A DNA stretch of 62,459 bases from positions 1-62,459 of the forward strand of contig CAMJBT010000009.1 in the NCBI GenBank assembly GCA_946403965.1. The letters run 5' to 3'. Every line of letters begins with the position of its first letter. Position 1 is the stretch's first letter. Shown one piece after another: positions 18,090 to 24,590 of this stretch. This DNA comes from an uncultured Pseudobutyrivibrio sp. (lineage in GTDB: Bacteria > Bacillota > Clostridia > Lachnospirales > Lachnospiraceae). The notes beneath the pieces were generated by a model. That model saw only the letters and a list, made by a program, of their open reading frames with translations, was not told the DNA's origin and ran no database searches. A program made the translations under genes and the position numbers.

Positions 18090-19187
18090 CTATTTATTTC
18101 CCATATTCCAACTATTTATCAACTCTGCCAGCTGGTCTCCTGCATCAGGGATATCCTCGCAATAGATGCTAGCTCCTGGTACAACTTCTGCAGTTGGGCA
18201 AAGCTCCTCTATCTCTGATATCGTATTTCCGTATCCACTACTTCCATGGGTTATGATTAGATAGATTGTCTTTCCGTCGAAGTCATTGTTCTCCAAAAAG
18301 GTTGCCACAGGCATTGGGATAGAGCCCCACCATAATGGATAAATAAGAATTATTGAATCGTAGTTGGAAACGTCTATTGGTTCAATACCAGGTCTTGCCT
18401 GAGCTTTAAGTTCGTCGCTGGCCACAGCTATGGTATCGCTGTAAGAAGATGGGTACTTTTCCCCTTTAAGAGTGATTGCCTCTGATTCAAATCCAGTAAT
18501 ATCACAAACCATCCTTGCCAAAAGCTGGTTATTGCCCATCATTTCTCCATCAGACATAAGGAGAGATGCTCCAGAAACAGCATCAACATCTGGCTCAAAA
18601 TTGCTATTTCCAATTCTTGTAAAATAAACTACCAGCGGCTTTTCGCCTTGCCATTCCACTGTTTCCTGGGGCTGTTTATCTGCATAGGAAATCTCGACAC
18701 TTCTTCTCTGACGATTTAAGAATGGAACCCCAAAGATTCCAAGAGCAACTGCAATTACACTTGCAATAACGATACATGAAACAGCAAGCTTCTTTCTCTT
18801 AGCATGCCAATATCCATGCATTCCACCATGGATTACGCTAAGAGTGAGCACAGCAGTAGCAAGATAACGGTGCAAATCAGCACTTCCCATAACATGGAAC
18901 CAGGTAAACAAAAATCTTGATACGCCCATGCTACTGAACATAAGAATTATTATTGTCGTAAGGAGCAGCGCAGTAATAACATCAAAGAATCTACGGGACG
19001 CAGGCTTGTCTTTTTTCAGCAGTGTTTTAGCCCACCAATTTTTGATGCATAGGTGAATGATTAGACATACAAAAAATCCTATTCCAAGTAGTTCATGCAC
19101 ATTGTTGCCAATGAAAACATACATCATCTGAACCACCAGAATTAGATACATAAGAATATCCACTACCACTCCGATTCTTTTTTTCAT
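18090..19187 (-). CDS. DUF4405-type heme membrane domain fused to a flavodoxin domain
   Basis: 365 residues from ATG at 19187 (GGAGG five bp upstream; the 19199 TTG start is inside that ribosome site). The N-terminal half has five hydrophobic segments with histidines at 31, 45, 98, 106, 120, 124 and 128. These are candidate axial heme-b ligands, as in DUF4405/cytochrome b561-like proteins. From about residue 175 a flavodoxin-like domain begins with VVYFTRIGNSN (FMN phosphate loop) and continues with PLWWGSIP and ITHGSSGYG. By the positive-inside rule the flavodoxin domain would lie outside the membrane. It probably carries electrons between membrane heme and flavin; donor and acceptor are unknown. 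Confidence 0.75.
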   Translation of the reverse strand: MKKRIGVVVDILMYLILVVQMMYVFIGNNVHELLGIGFFVCLIIHLCIKNWWAKTLLKKDKPASRRFFDVITALLLTTIIILMFSSMGVSRFLFTWFHVMGSADLHRYLATAVLTLSVIHGGMHGYWHAKRKKLAVSCIVIASVIAVALGIFGVPFLNRQRRSVEISYADKQPQETVEWQGEKPLVVYFTRIGNSNFEPDVDAVSGASLLMSDGEMMGNNQLLARMVCDITGFESEAITLKGEKYPSSYSDTIAVASDELKAQARPGIEPIDVSNYDSIILIYPLWWGSIPMPVATFLENNDFDGKTIYLIITHGSSGYGNTISEIEELCPTAEVVPGASIYCEDIPDAGDQLAELINSWNMGNK

Positions 19188-19244
19188 ATACTCCTCCAAT
19201 TTCTGCCAGGTGTTAACTGGAATTTTGTACCATTTATAGAAACA

Positions 19245-19473
19245 TTAGTAACCATCGCGAAAGATTACCGACACATGAGTTTTTTTATTATCAGGGTCGG
19301 GATACTCCTTCTCAAAATGCATACCTATGGATTCTGCTGTCTTATAGGAACCCACATTGGTATATTTGCAATATGAATAAAGTGCTGGGTAATCCACAAT
19401 CTCCAATCATTTCAAAGGTATCTTTCAAGCATACAGCCCATAGCCCAAAACCATTTTCCTGGTACCGGTTCAT
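19245..19473 (-). pseudogene. Remnant of a GNAT acetyltransferase gene
   Basis: Translation from the ATG at 19473 gives NGFGLWAV and MIGDCGL, the core strands of RimJ/RimL-type acetyltransferases, then loses frame. A second frame resumes with YSYCKYTNV, KTAESIG and FEKEYPDPDNKKTHVSVI, the family's C-terminal segment, ending at the TAA at 19245-19247. The acetyl-CoA loop that should lie between the two pieces is missing and the N-terminal third is absent. So the gene has a 5' truncation and an internal frame-breaking deletion. Its first ATG overlaps the stop of the intact GNAT gene upstream. Confidence 0.75.
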
Positions 19474-19994
19474 ATTTCTTTCAATCCCATCTCGATTCTC
19501 ACATTATTTTCTTCAGGGCCTTTATTTGAGTATGCATATCTATCAAAGCCAATAATTTCAAAGCCATGCTTTTTATAAAACTCAATTGCCTTATGATTAA
19601 AGCTCTGAGTTTCCAAAACAGCCATTCTTGCACCACTGATCTTAGCTTCCTCTAAAATCTGCTCTAGCAATGCGCCGCCAACACCCGCTCTGCGGTTCGC
19701 ATCGTCAAATACGCAAATATTAGATATACGATATCTGTTATTCCACTGCTCTAAAAATCCTTCCACAAAGCCTATGAGAGTATTGCCTTCAAATGCTCCA
19801 AAAGCCTTTGGATTTTCAAGCCAGTCAGAAAGAATATCATCATCTAATGGCATCACCATCTCTTTGCCAAGTTTGGTCCATTTCATAGAAAAGCCTTGTT
19901 CTGATGGCTCTATGGAAAGCACCCTGTCTGTTTTGATATCCGCATGATATTTCTTGTTTTTAAATTTCTTATAATCTAGCTCTTTGATTGTCAT
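19470..19994 (-). CDS. GNAT family N-acetyltransferase
   Basis: 174 residues. The acetyl-CoA loop is NRRAGVGGALLEQ (R/Q-x-x-G-x-G), followed by the C-terminal LETQSFNHKAIEFYKKHGFEIIGFDRYAYSN typical of the fold. The substrate is not predictable. Similar proteins have been annotated as streptothricin-acetyltransferase-like, because of SNICVFDDANRRAGVG, but the likeness is generic. It is followed directly by a decayed second GNAT gene. Confidence 0.8.
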   Translation of the reverse strand: MTIKELDYKKFKNKKYHADIKTDRVLSIEPSEQGFSMKWTKLGKEMVMPLDDDILSDWLENPKAFGAFEGNTLIGFVEGFLEQWNNRYRISNICVFDDANRRAGVGGALLEQILEEAKISGARMAVLETQSFNHKAIEFYKKHGFEIIGFDRYAYSNKGPEENNVRIEMGLKEI

Positions 19995-20034
19995 CCGTTT
20001 CCACCATGCTAATTTAAATTAACACAAAAATTTT

Positions 20035-20178
20035 CTATTTTTCTTTTTGAAGAACAGCCAGAACAAGACATCCGCAAGCTATAGCTGCATTTCCACTATA
20101 CCCAGATCTAATAGCCGCTATAAAAAAAAGTATAGCGCTTATATATAGTGCAACCTTTACTGTTTTTACTTTATTCAT
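20035..20178 (-). CDS. Small 47-residue membrane protein
   Basis: Translation runs MNKVKTVKVALYISAILFFI, then a short polar turn (RSGYSG), a second apolar stretch (NAAIACGCLVLAVL) and a charged QKEK end, so two short membrane segments. AGGAGGGACATAAAAA precedes the ATG, a strong ribosome site that argues for real translation. I recognise no family. It is the first gene past the 7-bp motif array, which fills the whole region in front of it, so the array may control it or the pair may form one locus. Confidence 0.65.
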   Translation of the reverse strand: MNKVKTVKVALYISAILFFIAAIRSGYSGNAAIACGCLVLAVLQKEK

Positions 20179-20227
20179 TTTTTATGTCCCTCCTATTGTA
20201 GCTAAACTATTCGACAAATCCCGATTT

Positions 20228-20654
20228 ACACGCGTATTTGCGATTTGCAGCAATCCGCGTGTCGCGTTTTCCAGCATTAGACACGCAGCATTGACTTTTT
20301 CCAAATTCCGCGTGTAAGTTTTTTCCTGAATTGACACGCGTTATTAATCTTTTCCCGTTTCCGCGTGCATGGTTTTTTCTAGATTGACACGCGTTAATGA
20401 AGGATTGCCCATTCCACGTGTATAGATTTCCTTAAATTTCTATTTTTTTCCTGATATCTGACACGCCATTAATTCAAAATGTTAAAATCGCGTGCTCACA
20501 GCCTCTAAAGCCTACACGCGCATTCTGACAAACTTAAAATTCGCGTGTCAAATCCACATTTTCCCTACACGCGTCTTTGCACTAAATTGAAATCTGCGTG
20601 TATGGGCCACTCATAACCGGCACGCGATTCCAAAAGAACTTCAAATCCGCGTGC
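20228..20654. repeat. Array of 16 alternating inverted 7-bp motifs with 53-bp period
   Basis: Motif A (consensus ACACGCG) starts at 20228, 20281, 20334, 20387, 20461, 20514, 20567, 20620. Its inverse B (CGCGTGT) starts at 20256, 20309, 20362, 20415, 20489, 20542, 20595, 20648. A-to-B is always 28 bp and B-to-A always 25 bp, except a central 46 (25 plus 21). Variants are single-base (RCACGCG, one CACGTGT). An A/T-rich flank (NATT after A, AATN before B) extends the motif. The 21- and 18-bp spacers differ from unit to unit, with weak likeness inside each block of four. It ends 9 bp from the DJ-1 stop. It is not CRISPR: repeats are too short and alternate in orientation. Confidence 0.9.
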
Positions 20655-20662
20655 TCGCATCT

Positions 20663-21175
20663 CTAAAAACTCTTATGCAACTTCCAAAAATCAATTGTTT
20701 CCTGCAAATCAGCTTCATCTACAAAAAGATTCATTTTCTTTCCAATCGCTATCGCCATGTCTACATACATATTGGCTCTTGCAGTGATTACGTGCTCTCC
20801 TACAACAAGGTCATCCTTAAGCGAATGAGTAGAATCTATACCTTCAAGTATTCCTGCATTATCCAGTTCATCTACGCCATTGCATATTCCAGCAACCAAC
20901 TGCATATTAGCCGCTACAGCTCGGATAAATGAATATACTTCTTCATTTGCAATCGATGAAATATCTCCGCCTGGTACTAGAAGCAGTTCTACCTCTTTTG
21001 GATCAATATCTTTCAAAGCACAAGTTGCATTCAGAGAGAATTTCTCCTGAGCAGTAACTGGCTTACCATCTACAGTAGCAAAGACCAATTCATGTCCGCA
21101 GTACTGAAGAAAATAATTGGTGATAACGATTTCATATATACAACAAGTTTCATATAACAATACAACTGTTTTCAT
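20663..21175 (-). CDS. DJ-1/PfpI family protein
   Basis: 170 residues with the class I glutamine-amidotransferase-like fold. The nucleophile-elbow cysteine is in GICNG (about residue 97). LLLVPGGDIS holds the conserved glycine pair, and ITARANM corresponds to the family's TSRG-like strand. The usual histidine after the elbow (CHG) is Asn here, so a protease-type triad is not obvious. Members act as deglycases, chaperones or of unknown role; I would not choose. A second cysteine pair (CC at 11-12) is near the N-terminus. The gene's stop lies next to the motif array. Confidence 0.8.
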   Translation of the reverse strand: MKTVVLLYETCCIYEIVITNYFLQYCGHELVFATVDGKPVTAQEKFSLNATCALKDIDPKEVELLLVPGGDISSIANEEVYSFIRAVAANMQLVAGICNGVDELDNAGILEGIDSTHSLKDDLVVGEHVITARANMYVDMAIAIGKKMNLFVDEADLQETIDFWKLHKSF

Positions 21176-21214
21176 AATATGGTCCCTTCAAGTTGAAAAA
21201 ATATAAACCTCAAA

Positions 21215-21913
21215 TTACCTATTTCTAATCTTTTTCACATTATGATTCATTAAATGTCTTCCAAGATTCTTGTAAGCAAATGCTTTGAGCACTGACATCT
21301 CCTGATGATGTTCCTTAAGCAATTCATCTGGGGAGTCATACACTCCAAAATCCTGGTTAATACCTTCACTTTGGATGTAAGTATTGTTTCTGTTGAATTC
21401 AATAGTTGGATTTCTAAAATCTTTTACAGCTACTCCATACCCACAGAATGCGCCATCACATCCAGGATTCTTCTCCTGAAGTTTATTTAAATAAGCCTTA
21501 TCCAAAATGAACGCTTCCAGCTCGTACCATTTTCCCTCAAAGAAAACCTCAACCCAGCTATGGAATACATTCTTCGGTGCATTTCTATAAACAAATCCAG
21601 TCATTGCACCTTCTTGCAGTTTCTTATCAATTGTAAATCCATGAACACGACAAGGGATTCCGCAACTTCTAAGCAACGCCATAAAAAGAGTACCTTTTGT
21701 ATTACACTGTCCATACCCATCAGCTAATACCTTTGATGCAGGAATACTATCATCAACGTTATATCCAAAAAGGATTTCATCCCTCACATAATTATAGATA
21801 GATTTTAGGCGCTCATATTCATTCAAATTCTTCCAGCCTCGCTTTTCAATAAGGATCTGAATGCTTTTATTTGAATAATCTAGCATCCTTGTTTCTTGTA
21901 AATACTGTTCCAT
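21215..21913 (-). CDS. Transglutaminase-like cysteine protease domain protein
   Basis: 232 residues without signal peptide. Catalytic cysteine in GYGQCNTKGTLFMALLRSCGIPCR (about residue 70), histidine in NVFHSWVEVFFEGKWYELEA (about 117) and the following acidic residue complete the transglutaminase-core triad. The early YNYVRDEILFGY motif is also typical. Such cytosolic proteins may be peptidases or amidases; the substrate is unknown. It is 39 bp before the DJ-1 gene, possibly co-transcribed. Confidence 0.82.
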   Translation of the reverse strand: MEQYLQETRMLDYSNKSIQILIEKRGWKNLNEYERLKSIYNYVRDEILFGYNVDDSIPASKVLADGYGQCNTKGTLFMALLRSCGIPCRVHGFTIDKKLQEGAMTGFVYRNAPKNVFHSWVEVFFEGKWYELEAFILDKAYLNKLQEKNPGCDGAFCGYGVAVKDFRNPTIEFNRNNTYIQSEGINQDFGVYDSPDELLKEHHQEMSVLKAFAYKNLGRHLMNHNVKKIRNR

Positions 21914-21959
21914 TATGTCCCCTGAAATATAATTATTTAAAACTATCAGCGAATTATAC

Positions 21960-22280
21960 TCAATTCTCCATCATAGCTATGGCCTCCTCAACAGACACGC
22001 ACTGCGCAAATCTTTCAGGCCACATCATTTCGTTGTAGTATCTGTATGTCGTCTCGTCATCCATGTAATCATTGTCAAAGGTAGAATTAGTTCCTGCTGG
22101 AATAATTACCTGAAAGCCTCTTTCAAATGCAGATTTTACTGATGCATCAATACAGAAATTAGTTTGTAAGCCAACCATCATTAATCGCTTATCTTCCTGT
22201 TCCTGTAAGTATTGAGCCAACGCATTATTCCCAAAGCTGCTGTTGATTGTCTTAAGATAAACCTTTTCCGCCTGGTTTTG
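21960..22280 (-). pseudogene. 5'-truncated isochorismatase-family hydrolase
   Basis: The open frame encodes only the C-terminal half of a cysteine hydrolase: MMVGLQTNFCIDASVKSAFE contains the nucleophile cysteine and is followed by PAGTNSTFDNDYM. The frame stays coding-like upstream to about 22275 (VYLKTINSSFGNN), where the N-terminal half, with the catalytic Asp and Lys, should continue but instead runs into methyltransferase-derived sequence. The first possible initiator is TTG at about 22220. It is almost certainly non-functional. Confidence 0.8.
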
Positions 22281-22584
22281 TCACTCTTACCGCCTCACCA
22301 AGGGCTTTCAGTTTATCTTCACGAGTAAACAGGGGCTACATTGGACCAAGCAGCATCGTCATGTCAAATGTATCATCTTCGAACATAGACAAATCAAGTG
22401 CATTCCCCTGAATGGCATTGATTGGTTCTGTGCCTGCTCCAACTTCAAGGATATTTGGCTCGGAAATACCTTCCAGACATTCTTTTATATATTTCATAGT
22501 GGTCAGATATTCCACCTGCCCATGCTTGGAGAGGAGGCGACCTTCTTCATCATAATTGTTGTAGTATTCCTCAAGAGAATTCAT
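22252..22584 (-). pseudogene. Decayed SAM-dependent methyltransferase
   Basis: Starts normally at 22584 (MNSLEEYYNNYDEEGR). The SAM motif I (NILEVGAGT) jumps straight into INAIQGNALDLSMFEDDTFDM, so about 40 residues between motif I and the acidic motif are missing. A TAG at 22336-22338 stands where homologues have tyrosine in LLGPMYHLF. The frame then continues as LFTREDKLKALGEAVRVTKPGG and breaks off at the junction with the isochorismatase remnant. Three lesions make it a pseudogene. Confidence 0.82.
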
Positions 22585-22682
22585 AATTCCCCCATAAAGT
22601 TACTTCTTAATCTTTCTAATACAAAAGCTGACAGCTTCTGCATTTATGTTCTTGCAAAAACCATCAGCTTTATAATTGCATT

Positions 22683-23117
22683 TTATTCTTCCCAATGCTC
22701 TAATTCGTCAGCCGGATAAGCATCCGTCCAATGAAATGGTTGTAGTTTTGCTAATTCCACAAACTTAAGCTGATTATCCCTAGTTGTAACTGCGACCTGG
22801 ACATCAGTGCCCCAATATCTAAGTCTCTCCTGGCAAATGCCGCATGGTGATAAAACTCTGAACTCGGAGTTTTCATCATCCCTGACAACACACATACAAT
22901 GTGTCACTTTCTCATTATATTTATGAGCTTCAAGCATCGCCCCAGTCTCAATACATAAGCAAGCTGCTGAATTAGCCGTATCATTTGACACGCTGGTGTA
23001 ATAGTGATTTGCAGAAGTATGGACGACGCCAGCGCCCCCCCATCCCTCTGGGTATCTCTTCTCAATTAGTTCAACTGCCAAACGGTACATTTCCTGTTCT
23101 ACGATTATATTTCTCAT
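22683..23117 (-). CDS. Cytidine deaminase family protein
   Basis: 144 residues. Zinc motifs are CIETGAM (C-x-E with catalytic Glu) and PCGICQE (PCxxC) at about 54-60 and 91-97, the three-cysteine ligand set of tetrameric cytidine deaminases. GGAGVVHTSANHYYTSV is the expected substrate strand. The N-terminus is a little long and the C-terminus carries an aromatic tail (FHWTDAYPADELEHWEE), so it could act on cytidine or on a modified nucleoside such as blasticidin S. RBS TAAGGAGATTCACA. Confidence 0.8.
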   Translation of the reverse strand: MRNIIVEQEMYRLAVELIEKRYPEGWGGAGVVHTSANHYYTSVSNDTANSAACLCIETGAMLEAHKYNEKVTHCMCVVRDDENSEFRVLSPCGICQERLRYWGTDVQVAVTTRDNQLKFVELAKLQPFHWTDAYPADELEHWEE

Positions 23118-23318
23118 TGTGAATCTCCTTAATTAAATAGTTTGTTCTACATCATATAACTAAAAAATTAAGGTCTGCACACTATTTAGCACCTCTTAGT
23201 TTCGTATTTTTCATAAACTAAATTCCACCCTTTCTCACACTGCAAGTCTCATAGAATATGCTACACATTATATATTTTGTGAAGAAGTAATTCAACCTTA
23301 AGTTTTGATATATAAAAC

Positions 23319-23394
23319 AAAACCAGGCCCTCATCCAATGGATTTAGGTCTGGTTCATAATAAACAATATCTAATTTGCTTCAAGATACTCAAC
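23319..23394. repeat. 76-bp direct repeat, left copy (flavodoxin 3' end and terminator)
   Basis: Identical to 24469-24544 at 72 of 76 positions (offset exactly 1150 bp). This copy is the native 3' end: last codons and stop of the flavodoxin gene plus its hairpin AACCAGACC...GGGCCTGGTT followed by TTGTTTT on the minus strand, an intrinsic terminator. Confidence 0.9.
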
Positions 23395-23904
23395 AATCGG
23401 TTCTATATACTTTATATCAGAAACATCATAGGAAGAAGACATCTTCTCAATCGCCATCTTTTCTTCTTCAGTGGTGTCCTTCTTCTTTCTAAGGGCTGAC
23501 ACAAACATCTTCATGGCAATCCTTGATGGTGCCTTCATCTTTTCGTAGTTGAAGCCACCCTGGCAGTAAAATAATTTAATGTATTTCTTCTGCTCCTCTG
23601 TAAGGGTGTTTTGAAGAAAAACATCAATATCTGGGCTGTCATTAGGGCTGCCACCTACGCAAAACATAGCAAGGCGCTTATCCTTCCAGTTAACAGCTTT
23701 TCCAAGGAACCACTTGCCTTTAACAATATTCCCCGCCATTGCCCAACCACCGTAGCAGATGGCATCATAGCCTGCAAAGAAATCATCGCTTTTCTTCTGA
23801 GCATCCTTAAATTCCAGAAGATCTCCATTCACCCTGTCTGCAAGCCACTGTGCATATCTTTTGGTAAAGCCTGTCTGTGATGTGTAAATAATTAATGTTT
23901 TCAT
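23371..23904 (-). CDS. Flavodoxin domain protein
   Basis: 177 residues. The FMN phosphate loop is IYTSQTGFTKRYAQWL at the N-terminus, the first aromatic-loop region is YGGWAMAGN (about 51-59), and FCVGGSPND follows. The C-terminal region FYCQGGFNYEKM resembles the Flavodoxin_5/HemG-like group, whose members carry electrons or oxidise protoporphyrinogen. Its start overlaps the MarR stop (ATGA), so the two genes are one unit and the regulator probably controls it. Confidence 0.82.
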   Translation of the reverse strand: MKTLIIYTSQTGFTKRYAQWLADRVNGDLLEFKDAQKKSDDFFAGYDAICYGGWAMAGNIVKGKWFLGKAVNWKDKRLAMFCVGGSPNDSPDIDVFLQNTLTEEQKKYIKLFYCQGGFNYEKMKAPSRIAMKMFVSALRKKKDTTEEEKMAIEKMSSSYDVSDIKYIEPIVEYLEAN

Positions 23905-24380
23905 AACTCACTTAGATTCCTTTCCATTTTCATAATTGTTTGTATGGTTGTTTGTAGGCTCTTATCATCTATTCCGTCAAAGATGCGTCCGATGATGTAG
24001 ATACTCTGTTTCCCGTTATTATCATTTTTCTCCAAGAACTCATTGCATTTATCTGTGACGAATATTCGCTGCTTTCGCTTGTCCTTTTCATCTGGAGAAG
24101 TAGATACGAAGCCCTTTTTCTCCAGCTTCAGTAAAATCTGCTTTACATTCTGATGAGAACTTCCCATAACATCTGAAAGTTCATTGAGTGTGGGTGGCTC
24201 CTTACATAAGTTAATGCAGATTATGGCAAAGAACTGTTTCCAGGTGATTTCCTTAAAATATGCATCAGCCGCAGCCTGGTATCTGTTATCAAATGCACTG
24301 AGTAGTCCCAGCAGGAAAGGCTGTGGAGGCATATCCCCAAACTGCACTTTATCGATATTCATCACTTCATCATAATTCAT
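23901..24380 (-). CDS. MarR family transcriptional regulator
   Basis: 159 residues with a winged-helix domain: PTLNELSDVMGSSHQNVKQILLKLEKKGFVSTSPDEKDKRKQRIFVT is the recognition helix and wing (about 75-120), flanked by dimerisation helices. Two GTAATATRTTAC palindromes lie in its promoter, consistent with autoregulation. MarR proteins sense phenolic or redox signals; the flavodoxin partner suggests redox, but no sensor cysteine is conspicuous in the wing. Confidence 0.85.
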   Translation of the reverse strand: MNYDEVMNIDKVQFGDMPPQPFLLGLLSAFDNRYQAAADAYFKEITWKQFFAIICINLCKEPPTLNELSDVMGSSHQNVKQILLKLEKKGFVSTSPDEKDKRKQRIFVTDKCNEFLEKNDNNGKQSIYIIGRIFDGIDDKSLQTTIQTIMKMERNLSEL

Positions 24381-24401
24381 ATTCGTCCCTCTTCAAATTA
24401 A

Positions 24402-24452
24402 GTAATATGTTACCTATATGAATAATGTAATATATTACCTATTCTTTGTCAA
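24402..24452 (-). promoter_or_regulatory. Promoter and paired operators of the marR-flavodoxin unit
   Basis: Minus-strand TTGACA (24447-24452), 17-bp spacer, TACATT (24424-24429). Palindromes GTAATATATTAC (24427-24438) and GTAATATGTTAC (24402-24413) are 25 bp apart; the first sits in the spacer and overlaps the -10, the second lies just past the start site. This is a typical arrangement for MarR self-repression. Confidence 0.7.
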
Positions 24453-24468
24453 CTATTTTCATCAAGAA

Positions 24469-24544
24469 AAAACCAGGCCCTCATCCAATAGATTTAGGTC
24501 TGGTTCATACTAAACAATATCTAATTTACTTCAAGGTACTCAAC
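24469..24544. repeat. 76-bp direct repeat, right copy (orphan flavodoxin 3' end)
   Basis: Second copy of 23319-23394. It encodes the last seven residues and stop of a flavodoxin gene (VEYLEVN against VEYLEAN) and the same terminator hairpin, but the rest of that gene is gone. It lies directly upstream of the marR promoter. Confidence 0.88.
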
Positions 24545-24555
24545 TTAAAGTAACT

Positions 24556-24584
24556 AAAAAAGCACGTTCTAACCAACGTGCTTT
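24556..24584 (-). terminator. Terminator of the ACT-hom-thrH operon
   Basis: Minus-strand AAAGCACGTT-GGTTAG-AACGTGCTTT followed by TTT. Perfect 10-bp stem immediately after thrH. Confidence 0.9.
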
Positions 24585-24590
24585 TCTTAT

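Noticed and set aside
17841..18218. Plus-strand frame of 125 codons
   Set aside because: No ribosome site, mostly non-coding gap plus antisense of the flavodoxin-fusion gene, no family resemblance.
20415..20421. CACGTG in the array as a ParB parS site
   Set aside because: Only one of 16 motifs contains it and flanks do not match TGTTTCACGTGAAACA.
20228..20654. CRISPR array
   Set aside because: Repeats are only 7 bp, alternate in orientation, spacers are 21 and 18 bp with within-block likeness, and no cas genes are near.
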